A DNA stretch of 64,000 nt from Gordonia sp. KTR9 (GTDB lineage: Bacteria > Actinomycetota > Actinomycetes > Mycobacteriales > Mycobacteriaceae). The stretch covers positions 3,100,001 through 3,164,000 of the forward strand of contig NC_018581.1 in the NCBI RefSeq assembly GCF_000143885.2, in the 5' to 3' direction. The position numbers were made by a program, and so were the translations under genes. Position 1 is the first letter of the stretch. The number at the start of each line of letters is the position of its first letter. Below the pieces are notes generated by a model that was not told the origin of the DNA, made no database searches, and was given only the letters and a program-made list of their open reading frames with translations. Below are positions 24,079-34,300 of this stretch, one piece after another.

Positions 24079-25173
24079 ATGATTCTCCGCCGTATAGCCC
24101 GTCCGCTCCTCGCCTCGGCGTTCGTCGCCAGCGGCGTGGACGCCATCCGGAGCCCCAAACCGATCGCGCAATCCGCGGAACCGGTTGTGGACAAGGCCCG
24201 GTCGTCGCTCCCGCCGGAGGTGGCCGGCCGGATCCCGGAGAACACCGAGACGCTGGTCCAGATCAACGCGGCCGCCCAGATCGGCGGCGGCATCCTCCTC
24301 GCGACCGGTAAGTTCCCGCGAGTCGCGTCGGTCGTCCTGGCCGGGACACTGATCCCGACCACCGCGGCCGGCACCGATTTCTGGAACGAGGCGGACCCGG
24401 TCAGGAAGGAAGCGCAGCGCAACGCCTTCATCAAGAACGTCGGTCTCCTCGGCGGCGTTCTCCTGGCTGCCGTCGACACCGAGGGCAAGCCCTCGCTCGC
24501 GTGGCGCGGACGTCAGAAGGCTTCCGCCGTCGCCGCGGCCCTGCCGATCGGTGCCGCCGCCGGGTCGTCGACCTGGGAACACCTCGTCGAACGCACGCAC
24601 GACGGCGCCGAGATCGTCTCGGAGCGGTCTGCCGACGCCGCGGCGAAGTTCCGCGAGCACGCTCCCGAGATCGCCGAGGCCGCGCAGAAGCGTTCGCTCG
24701 AGTTCGCCGAGAAGGCTGCGGACACCGCATCCGACGTCGCCGACCGCATCCGTGACCGCGCCCCGGTTCTGGCCGATGCGGCGCTCGTTCGTTCGTCGGA
24801 ACTCGCCGACACCGCTCTCGCGCGCTCGTCGGATCTCGCCGAGACCGCCCGCAAGCGAGGCCCGAAGCTCGTCAAGGAAGCGCAGAAGCGAGCCGAGAAG
24901 GCCCAGAAGCAGGCCAAGAAGGCGCAGAAGCAGGCCAAGAAGAAGGCTCCGAAGATCGCCGATTCCGCCCGCGACCGCGCGTCGGATCTCGCCGACACCG
25001 CGCGCAAGCGCGCACCCGAGTTCGCCGACGTGGCCCGTGACCGCTCCGCCGAGCTGGCCGACGTGGCCCGCGCACGATCGGCCGAGCTCGCCGAGACCGC
25101 GCGTCAGCTCGCCGCGGCCGCCGAGGACTCGGCCGATCAGGGCCGCAAGCGTCTGCGCAAGGCACGTCGCTGA
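24079..25173 (+). CDS. DoxX-like membrane protein with long 11-residue-repeat tail
   Basis: 364 residues. Residues 1-150 form a DoxX-type membrane domain with four hydrophobic segments (LLASAFVASGVDAI, AAAQIGGGILLATG, VASVVLAGTLIPTTAAG, VGLLGGVLLAAVD). Residues about 165-364 are a charged, Ala/Lys/Arg-rich helix with a clear 11-residue period: RSSELADTALA, RSSDLAETARK, ... LADTARKRAPE, FADVARDRSAE, LADVARARSAE. The middle is very basic (KAQKQAKKAQKQAKKKAPK). DoxX proteins are membrane redox-related or unknown; the tail resembles amphipathic lipid-binding or histone-like basic helices and probably lies in the cytosol or along the membrane. It begins the segment absent from the mycobacterial order. 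Confidence 0.8.
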   Translation: MILRRIARPLLASAFVASGVDAIRSPKPIAQSAEPVVDKARSSLPPEVAGRIPENTETLVQINAAAQIGGGILLATGKFPRVASVVLAGTLIPTTAAGTDFWNEADPVRKEAQRNAFIKNVGLLGGVLLAAVDTEGKPSLAWRGRQKASAVAAALPIGAAAGSSTWEHLVERTHDGAEIVSERSADAAAKFREHAPEIAEAAQKRSLEFAEKAADTASDVADRIRDRAPVLADAALVRSSELADTALARSSDLAETARKRGPKLVKEAQKRAEKAQKQAKKAQKQAKKKAPKIADSARDRASDLADTARKRAPEFADVARDRSAELADVARARSAELAETARQLAAAAEDSADQGRKRLRKARR

Positions 25174-25252
25174 TCCCTCGGGATCCTTTCGCGCACGAGC
25201 ACAAGATACGAGCACGACCCTGAACACAACCGATCTCACGACCACGGACGCG

Positions 25253-25972
25253 GTGCACCCGCCGGAGGATTATCCCTGGGTGCCCGCGTCCGTGGCGCTG
25301 AGAGAGGCAGTGCTACACGACGTGCTCGGCCATCCGGCGTTCGGGACCGTTCCGCCCGTCGGCGCCCGGCTGGTCGTCGCAGTCGGATCCAACGCAGCCC
25401 CGGACGTCCTGCGACGCAAGCTGGCGCACGTGCCGTCGGCGGACACGATCTGCCTGCGGGCAGTCCACGTCACGAACATCACAGTCGGCCATTCCGCGCA
25501 TGTCGCAGCCCGCGGCTATCTACCTGCTGCCCCGGTCTTCGCAGGTCAACAGACAATCGGGACCATCGCGGCCTGGCTCGGTCCCGCACACGTCGCGGCA
25601 CTGGACGCCACCGAACCCAACTACCATCGACAGACAGTGAATACGCGCGACCACCCCTTGACACATGGCCGGCCCGCCACTCTCCTCTCGGACGATCGGC
25701 CGCCCCTGCCCACGGATTTCGACCTCTACGTGTCCCGGCACGGCGTGCTCGCCGACCCGGCGACCGGTGAACCACTCCCCTTCGGTCCGCAGGCCGACGT
25801 TCTCGCATGGTTGTCCCGAAAGCTCGACGATGTGTCCCTCGCTGCCCCGGCATCGCAGGTGTGCACGCGACTGGCGGCCGATCCTCAGGCGACGACCGGT
25901 CGGATCCGGGCCGCCGGATTGTCCCGGCCGTGCGGGTCCGACGATCTGCTGCCGATCGGACACGGCCGATGA
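25253..25972 (+). CDS. Gamma-glutamylcyclotransferase-like protein
   Basis: About 239 residues from the GTG at 25253, the first usable start after the DoxX gene; the start is uncertain. Features resembling the GGCT fold are VVAVGSNAAPDVLRRKL (the YGSN-type loop), ARGYLPAAPVFAG, a middle beta segment and LDATEPNYHRQTVN, whose Glu is placed like the catalytic acid of GGCT enzymes. The C-terminal part DLYVSRHGVLADPATGEPLP has no known role. It ends in ATGA overlap with helD, so the two are coupled. Alternative: an uncharacterised actinobacterial family. The fold call is moderate. Confidence 0.6.
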   Translation: MHPPEDYPWVPASVALREAVLHDVLGHPAFGTVPPVGARLVVAVGSNAAPDVLRRKLAHVPSADTICLRAVHVTNITVGHSAHVAARGYLPAAPVFAGQQTIGTIAAWLGPAHVAALDATEPNYHRQTVNTRDHPLTHGRPATLLSDDRPPLPTDFDLYVSRHGVLADPATGEPLPFGPQADVLAWLSRKLDDVSLAAPASQVCTRLAADPQATTGRIRAAGLSRPCGSDDLLPIGHGR

Positions 25973-28317
25973 CCGCGCTCTCTCCGGACACCGATCCCCG
26001 GGTGGACGAGGAACAACGGCACCTCGACCGCGTGTACGGCCGCCTCGACCGGATGCGGCGGACCACGCAGCGCCGGTTGTCGTCGACGTTGTCCGAGCGA
26101 GGCGGCACCCCGCAGGCCTTGTCCGAGCGCGAGTCGTACGAGCGGATGTACAACGAGGATCTCGCCAAATTCGATGCCGCCGAACACAATCTGTACTTCG
26201 GACGACTCGATCTCGAAGATGGCGAAGTCCGGCGCATCGGACGCATCGGTGTCCTCGACGACGGTTTCGCCGACGACGGCGAGCTCGACGCCACCGCAAC
26301 CGACGCCACCCTCCTGCTCGACTGGCGCGCTCCCCTGGCCCGTCCGTTCTATCTGGCGACCCCAGCGGCGCCCGAGGACGTCGCGCGCCGTCGGCACATC
26401 CGCACCCGCAGCCGCAAGGTCCGCGGCGTCAGCGACGAGTCCCTGACCGCCGGCGATGCCCTACTCGACGACTTCGGGCACGGCGACGTCGTCAACGAGT
26501 CGGCACTGGTGGCAGCACTCAATGCGGCGCGCACCGGTGAGATGACCGACATCGTCGAGACCATCCAGCGCGAGCAGGACCTGATCATCCGCTCAACCCA
26601 CCGGGGAGTCACCGTCATCCAGGGCGGCCCCGGCACCGGCAAGACCGCGGTCGCACTCCACCGGGCCGCCTATCTGCTCTACACCCATCGCGAGAACCTC
26701 TCGCGCAGTGGCATTCTCATCATCGGACCCAATGACGACTTCCTGAACTACATCGGCCAGGTGCTCCCCTCACTGGGCGAGTCCGGCGTACTCCTGTCGA
26801 CCATCGGGGATCTGTTCCCCGGCGTGCGGGCGGGCACCGAGGACCCGCGGCCGACCGCGGCGGTCAAGGGTGGACTGCGGATGGTCGACGTACTCAAGCG
26901 AGCGGTCCGCGCACAGCAGTCGCTGCCGTCGCGGCCCGAGGCGGTGGATTTCGACAGCTACCGGGTCGAGATCGACTCCGAGCTGATCAAGACCGCACGT
27001 GCCAAGGCCCGCGCCACGCGTCGCGCCCACAACCTGTCGCAGAACGCCTTCCTCAAGGCGGGACTCGCCGAGCTCGCCGCGCGGCATGCGGCGACGATCG
27101 GATCGAGCCTGCTCGACGGCTCGCAATTGCTCAGTCCCGCCGACATCGCCGACATCCGCGACGACATGAGCCGCGATCCCGACATCCGTGCCGCGCTGTT
27201 GCGATACTGGCCGACTCTCACGCCGCAGGCACTGTTGCGCGACCTCCTCGCCGACGAGCGGGCGATACGCAAGGCCACCCCGGGATGGACGGACGCCGAT
27301 CGTGCTGCGCTGCAGCGGTCGTCGCGGCCGGCCACGACGACGGGCGAGGATTTCTCACCGGCCGACGTCCCGCTGCTGGACGAGCTCGCCGAGCTGATCG
27401 GTTATGGCACCGAGGACGCCGAGCGGGCCGAACGCGCACGCTGGCGCCGCCAGCTCGCCGACGCACAAGACGCCCTGGACATCCTGACCGGCTCGGCGCC
27501 TCAGGACCTCGAGGACGAACTCGACCCCGAGATCCTGATGGCCTACGACCTGATCGATGCCGAGCAACTCGCCTCCCGCCAGACCGAGACCCGGCGCGCC
27601 ACCACAGCCGAGCGCGCCTACGGCGACCGGACCTGGACGTTCGGCCACGTCATCGTCGACGAGGCCCAGGAGCTCTCGGCGATGGCCTGGCGCATGGTGA
27701 TGCGGCGCATCCCGAATCGGTGGATGACGATCATCGGCGACACCGCCCAGACGTCCGACGAGGCGGGCACCCGCTCGTGGGGCGAGGTCCTCGAGCCGTA
27801 CGTCGCGAGCCGCTGGCAGTTCAAGGAACTATCGGTCAACTACCGGACGCCCAGCGAGATCATGGAGTACGCGGCCCGTGTGCTCGACGAGATCGGCAAC
27901 GGCGAGAAGGCGCCGACCTCTCTGCGCAGCAACGGGATCGAACCGGTGGCACTGCGCGCGAACGGTGGGTCGCCGCAGGACATCGTCGCCACCGTCCTCC
28001 GAGCCGTCGCGCTCGCCGAACCCGAGGGCCTCACCGCCGTCGTGGTCCCCGATCACCTGCACGACGTGATCGATGCGGCGCTGTCGCCGGACGGCTTCGC
28101 CCTCACCGACCGCGAGCCGCCCCGGGTGTACACGGTACGAAGCTGCAAGGGCCTGGAGTTCGACACGACGATCGTCGTCGAGCCCGCTGCGATCATCGAC
28201 CAGTCGCCGCGCGGACTCAGCGACCTGTACGTCGCCCTCACCCGGGCGACCCAGCGACTCGTCGTCGTCCATCGCGACGAGCTCCCCGACGTACTCGGAG
28301 ACCTCCCGAACGGCTGA
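25969..28317 (+). CDS. helD: HelD-type RNA polymerase-associated helicase
   Basis: SF1 (UvrD/Rep-like) ATPase of the HelD group, which removes or recycles stalled RNA polymerase; some actinobacterial members protect RNAP from rifamycins. 782 residues from the ATG at 25969, which overlaps the preceding stop as ATGA. An N-terminal coiled-coil arm (about residues 8-75, DEEQRHLDRVYGRLDRMRRT) is typical of HelD and absent from true UvrD. Walker A GGPGTGKTAVALHRAAYLLY near residue 218, Walker B VDEAQELSAMAWRM near residue 563, C-terminal motifs YTVRSCKGLEFDTTIVVEP and LYVALTRATQRLVVVH. It converges with the NRPS genes. Whether it belongs to antibiotic resistance is inference only. Confidence 0.9.
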   Translation: MTALSPDTDPRVDEEQRHLDRVYGRLDRMRRTTQRRLSSTLSERGGTPQALSERESYERMYNEDLAKFDAAEHNLYFGRLDLEDGEVRRIGRIGVLDDGFADDGELDATATDATLLLDWRAPLARPFYLATPAAPEDVARRRHIRTRSRKVRGVSDESLTAGDALLDDFGHGDVVNESALVAALNAARTGEMTDIVETIQREQDLIIRSTHRGVTVIQGGPGTGKTAVALHRAAYLLYTHRENLSRSGILIIGPNDDFLNYIGQVLPSLGESGVLLSTIGDLFPGVRAGTEDPRPTAAVKGGLRMVDVLKRAVRAQQSLPSRPEAVDFDSYRVEIDSELIKTARAKARATRRAHNLSQNAFLKAGLAELAARHAATIGSSLLDGSQLLSPADIADIRDDMSRDPDIRAALLRYWPTLTPQALLRDLLADERAIRKATPGWTDADRAALQRSSRPATTTGEDFSPADVPLLDELAELIGYGTEDAERAERARWRRQLADAQDALDILTGSAPQDLEDELDPEILMAYDLIDAEQLASRQTETRRATTAERAYGDRTWTFGHVIVDEAQELSAMAWRMVMRRIPNRWMTIIGDTAQTSDEAGTRSWGEVLEPYVASRWQFKELSVNYRTPSEIMEYAARVLDEIGNGEKAPTSLRSNGIEPVALRANGGSPQDIVATVLRAVALAEPEGLTAVVVPDHLHDVIDAALSPDGFALTDREPPRVYTVRSCKGLEFDTTIVVEPAAIIDQSPRGLSDLYVALTRATQRLVVVHRDELPDVLGDLPNG

Positions 28318-28344
28318 TCGGCGTGGGAATCGCGTCGCGCTTGA

Positions 28345-28359
28345 TCCCGGTCTCCGGGA
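28345..28359. terminator. Short hairpin between convergent helD and NRPS
   Basis: TCCCGG (28345-28350) and CCGGGA (28354-28359) around a 3-base loop, in the 75-base gap between the two stops. Weak, no U-tract; the only candidate terminator here. Confidence 0.4.
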
Positions 28360-28392
28360 CATATCGCAACGGGGTCTCGCGGAGGCGGCGTC

Positions 28393-31300
28393 TCAGGCGT
28401 CGCGGTCTCGTGCCTCTGCCTCCGCGATCGCGGCGTCGATCCGCGGTCCGATCTCCCGCAGCGCATCGCTGCCGACGATCCCGAGGTGATCGGCATCGAC
28501 ATCGACGCGGGTGACCCGTCCACGGAGGAACGGTGCCCAGCGCTCGGCCGTCATATCCGGGTCGGCTTCACCGGCGGCAGCGATGACGAGCATCGCGTCG
28601 CCGTCGTAGGCACGCGGCCGGTGGTCGACGGTGCGCTCGGCCGACGTCGCCATCCGCTGCAGCATGCGATCGAAGGCAGCGCCGTCGAGCAGGCCCAGTC
28701 CGGTGACCCGCTCGCGGATCGCCGCGGCGATCGCGGCCGGATCGTCCGCCGCGGTGACCGTGTCGATGTCGATGACGGCCCGCCACCCGCCGAGCAGGTC
28801 CGCGACCGTGGTCCGGGCGTCCGGTGTTCTCGCGTTCGCGGCGCCGGCCGGCGCGTCCTGGGTGGACACCCCGGAATGCGCCGTCTCGTCGTCGATCTCG
28901 AGGTCGTCATCGGTGGCGGGATAGCTGTCGAGGAGGGCGAGGACACCGACTTCGGCACCCTGCGAACGTAATTCGGCTGCCATCTCCTGGGCGATCAGCC
29001 CACCGATGGACCAGCCGACGAGGTGGTAGGGGCCGTCCGGGGCGATCCGCCGGATCTCGGCCACATACCGTCCGGCGAGGTCGCGGATCGACGCGTCGGC
29101 CGTGTCGCCGGCCACGACGAAGGGGTCTTGCAGACCGAAAACCGGCCGATCGTCGAGATACGGGGTCAAGCCGGCGAAGAGCCACGCCAACCCATCGGCC
29201 GGGTGAACACAGAAGACCGGCGCGCGGCTGCCCTCCGCACGTAGCGGAACGACCACCTCGCCCCGCGGGACGTCCGTGGCGCCCGGGTCCTCCTGCACGA
29301 CGTACGCGGCAAGTCGCGCGCCCAGATCGCGCGGCGTGGGTCCGGCGAAGATCCAGGCGACTTCGACGGGCACACCGGTTCGACGACGCAGCAGCGACAC
29401 CAACCGCACCGCCGACAGCGACGTCCCACCCGCATCGAAGAATCCCTGGCCCGAGCTCGTCACCGCCTGTCCGGTGATCTCCGTCATGGCTTCCGCGACG
29501 GTCACCTCCCAACGACCCGTCGGCGCCGTGTCCTCGGTGCCGTTCCGCACGCCACCGTCGGCGGTCATCCGTGCGGCGACCTCGCCGTGGTCGGGCCGGC
29601 CGTCGGTCCCGAGCGGAATGCTCTCGACGATGCTGATCATCGTCGGCACGCAATGGGCTGCCAGAGTCTGCGACAGTTCGCGGCGGAGCCCGGGAACATC
29701 GAGGTCGTCACGGTCGAGTACGACGCAGGCGCCCACCTCGACGCCGTCATCGGTCGGCAGACCGACAACGGCCGCCGCGGTCACGCCTGTCACCGCGGCC
29801 AACGCCTCCTCCACCACATCCAGATCCACTCGTCGCCCGTCGATCCGGGGATGGCGCGCGATCGGCCCCACGATCTCGCGTCGTGACCCCGGTGCGTCGA
29901 CCCACCGCGCCCGCACGCCCGTCGGGATCAGCGCACCGTCCTCCGCGCGCTCGTACATCTCCCCCGGCACCCGCGGGGGCACCGCCCGGCCGGCGGAGTC
30001 GACGATCGCCGACACCCCATCCCCGGCACCGGACACATCGACCTCGTCGACGACGGCATCGACGTCACCGGTGACGGCATCGAGCATGTGCAGGAAGACG
30101 TCTCGGATTGCCGTCACCGTCTCGACGTCGAACAGCGCCGCGGCATAATCGATCTCGCCGACCAGCTCGACACCGGAACCGGCGCCGACGGGTCGCTCCG
30201 CGAGACCGAGGGTGAGATCGACCTTCGCCGGCGGCGGCCCAGGTTCGACAGCCACCACTTCGAGACCGTCCACGATCAACGGGTGGGAGTCCACACCGAT
30301 CACCGGGCCACGACCGGGTCCCGGTACGGCCGGCCCCCCCGACGACTCGGCGACGTAGTTGAGCATGACCTGGACGAGCGGCCCGTGAGCCGTGGAACGA
30401 ACCGGCGCGAGATGCTCGACCAGTGTCTCGAACGGGATGTCGGCGTGCGCGAACGCCGCGAGGTCGGTGTCGCGTACCCGACGGAGAAGGTCCCCGACCG
30501 TGTCCGCGACCCGCAGTTCGGTCCGTAGCACCACCGTGTTGACGAACATCCCGATCAGCCCTGCCGTGGCCGCGTGGCCGCGCCCCGACACGGCGGCGCC
30601 GACGCTGACATCGTCCACGTCGGCCACGCGCGCGAGTGCGGCGACGAACGCGGCGTGACAGACCATGAACGGCGTCATCCCGTGGGCCCGTGCGGTCGAT
30701 GCCACTGCCGCACTGCGTCGCTCGCCGAGTTCGAGAGACAGCCGGCCGCCGGTGGGATCGGCGACCGGCGGACGCGGACGGTCACCGGGTATCTCCAGCG
30801 CGGCCGGGACGCCGGCGAGCGTCTCGGCCCAGTACGAGTACTGCACGGACATGGGCGAAGTCGGATCGTCGAGGTCCCCGAGCACGTCGCGTTGCCAGAG
30901 AGCGTGATCGGCGTACGCGATCCCCGGCACGTCGATCGTCGCGTCGTGGCGGTATCCGCCGAGCACTTCCCCGGCCAGGATCGCCAGGGACGCCGCATCG
31001 CCGGCGATGTGGTGGAGGACCAGCACCACCCGATGCGTCGGCGGCGTACCGCTCGACGCCTCCGGTGGTGACGTGGCGATCGCGACCCGCAGCGGCAACT
31101 GCGTCGACACGTCGAATCCCTCCGCGCACAACGTCATCGCCTCCTCGGCCGAGCCGGCCGAATCGAAACGCAACGCGTCCGCCGCCGTCGCCGGATCGAG
31201 GATGTGCTGTGTGGGCACCCCGTCCTCGCCCAGCGGGTAGACGGTCCGCAGTGGTTCGTGTCGGGTCATCACGGCCACGACCGCCGCACGCAGCGCACCG

Positions 31301-34300
31301 ACATCGAGGAACCCGCGGATGTCGAAGGCGACGGGCATGTTGTACATCGGGGAGGTCACGTCGAACTGGTTGATGAACCAGAGGCGTTGCTGCGCATACG
31401 ACAACGGGATACGCGGCGGACGGGGGCGCGCGACGAGCGGATGCTCGGCCACCCGACGTCGCATCATGATCCGCGCGAGCTCGCGGACCGTCGGGGTGCG
31501 GAAGAGGTCGCGGACATCGAGGTCGACACCGAGTTGCTCGCCGATCCGGGCCACGACCCGCATCGCGGCCAGCGAGTTGCCACCGAGATCGAAGAACGGC
31601 ACCGTCACCGACACCTCGTCGAGCCCCAGCACCTCGGCGAAGACGAGGGCAACCGCTCGTTCGGCGGCGTCGGCAGGCGGCTCCATCCCGGTCAGCTCGC
31701 CGCCCGGTGCGGGCAGTGCTCGACGGTCGAGTTTGCCGGTCGCTGTGAGCGGGACCGAATCGAGGATCACCCACTGGGCCGGACGCATGTACTGCGGCAA
31801 CGATTGTCGGAGGTGCTCACGGATCGCGTCGAGGTCGACGCTGCCGGCGAGATATCCGACCAGCGCATCGCCCGCCGGACCGCTCCGGACGGTGACGGCC
31901 GCGTGCGTCACACCGTCGGCGCGAGCCAGGACGGTCTCGATCTCGCCCAGTTCGATTCGCTGCCCGCGCAGCTTCACCTGGAAGTCCGCCCGGCCGAGAT
32001 ACTCGAGCGCGCCGGAGACGTTCCAGCGCACCAGGTCACCGGTCCGGTAGAGCCGCCCTCCCACCACCCCGGTGGGGTCGGCCACGAAGCGCTCGGCGGT
32101 GAGATCGGGTCGACCCGCGTACCCGCGCGCCAGCTGGTCCCCGCCGACGTACAGCTCGCCGACCACCCCGACCGGCGCCGGACGCAGCATGTCGTCGAGC
32201 ACCCACGTCGTGGTGTTCGCGTTGGGCCGGCCGATCGGCACGAGCACATCACCGGGAGCGAAGCGATACGCCGTCACCTCGACTGCTGCCTCGGTCGGAC
32301 CGTAGAGGTTGTCGAGGTCGGCCTGCGGTGCCAGTGCGGTCATCGCCTCCGCTACGGCGGCAGGCAGGGCCTCACCCGAGGCGTTGATCCGCCGCAGCGA
32401 CGACAGTGCCTCCCGCCGCTGCGGATGGTCACCGATGTACTCGACGAACGCCGCCATCATCGACGGCACGAAGTGGACGGACGTGACCCGGTGCCGCTCG
32501 ATCTCGGCGAGGACGTGGGCCGGGTCGACATGCCGACCGTCCTCGACGATGACCAGGCGGGCCCCGGCTATCAGCGCCTCGAACAGCTCGGGGACGGACA
32601 CGTCGAAGGTGACCGGTGTCTTGAGCATGACCGCGTCGTCGGGACGCAGCGGAGAACGAACCGACATCCACGTCAGCCGGTTGAGTACGGCACCGTGACT
32701 GACGGTGACGCCCTTGGGCGTTCCCGTCGATCCGGACGTGAACAAGGTGTAGAGGGCGTTGCTCGGACGAGGCCGGCGCAGTTCCGGTCGTGGACCGGAG
32801 ATCGCTGCCTGCGGCGCGCTTCCGTCGACCACGAGCGTCGGCGTGGACAGTGCGGAGAGCGCGGGCGGTCGGACGTCGACCGTCAGGATCATCGCGATCG
32901 ACGCCGCGTCGACCATCGCCGATACCCGGTCGGTGGGTGTCGACGGGTCGATGCTGACATAGCTGCCGCCCGCCATGATGACGGCGTGGATCGCCAGGAC
33001 GAGTTCGACGGAGCGCGGGATGCACACGCCCACCGCCACATCCGGCCCCACCCCGCGGGTGGTCAGGGTCTCGGCGAGCCGGGTGACCCGGTCGAGGAAC
33101 TCGCGGTAGGTCACCGTCCGCTCGCCTGCCGCGAGGGCCGTCGACTCCGGTGAGCGGCGCGCGGCGGCCTCGATCGCGTCGGTGATCGTCGACCACGGCA
33201 CCGGCAGGTCCGGTCCCGCCACCAGCCCGGCGATCCGCGCGCGCTCGGCCCCGTCGGTCAGGTCGATCGCGCCGACGGGAAGGTCACCTTCCCCGACGAT
33301 CGCCTCGAGGATCCTGGTCAGCCGGATGATCGCGGTGCGCGCGGTCGGTTCGTCGAACAAGTCGGTGGCGTAGACGATCTCCACCGCCCACGGGCGTCCG
33401 GGACGGATCGTCACCGCCACTGTCAGGTCGAGTTGGGTGGTGCCGGTGGATGCTTCGATCGGTTCGAGGACGAGTACGTCCGACCCCACCGCGCCGGATC
33501 TGACGACCGGCACCCGCGGGGTGGTGCCGTCCCGGTCAGCGTCGGCCCGGTCAGGGTTCTCCCGGTCATGCAGGACCGACAGCATCACCTGGCTGATCGG
33601 GGCGAACGCCTCCGACCGGACCGGGGACAGGCGGTCCACCAGGTACTCGAAGGGCACGTCGGCACGCGCGAGCGCGTTGACGTCGTCGACGCGCACCCGC
33701 TCGAGAAACTCTCCGATCGGTGTCCGCGGGTCCACGTCGGTACGCAGTACCACGGTGTTGACGAACATGCCGACGAGGTCGTCGAGCTGCGCGTGCCCGC
33801 GACCGGCGACCGGTGTGCTGATCACGATGTCGCGGGTCGCCGACAGCCGCGCCAGCATGATCGACAGTGCCGCGTGGACCACCATGAACTCGGTGGCGCC
33901 GTGTGCGCGGGCCGTGGCCGCGATGCGCCCGGTCAGCTCAACCGGGATGTCCGCGGTCACGCGGCCCCCGCGCTGCGACGCCACCGGCGGTCGCGGCCGG
34001 TCCGTCGGCAGCGGGAGCAGGTCGGGAACTCCGGCGAGTCGGTTCGTCCAGTAGCTGACCTGGCGACCCAGAACGGACTCCGCCGAGTCGATGTCGCCGA
34101 GCGTGTCCCGTTGCCACAGAGCGTGATCGGCGAACTGGATCAGTGGTGCCGCGGCGATGGTGTTCGGCCCGCTCGCTCCGCTCCCGGCGTCGTCGATGGT
34201 ATTCGGCCCGCTCGCTCCGCTCCCGGCGCCGTTGATGGTATTCGGCCCGCTCGCTCCGCTCCCGGCGCCGGGTTCCGGCGCCCGTCCTTCGGCGCGTGCC

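Noticed and set aside
23734..25245. 503-codon minus-strand frame opposite the DoxX gene
   Set aside because: The repetitive Leu/Gly/Arg composition mirrors the 11-residue repeat on the other strand; no start signal or family.
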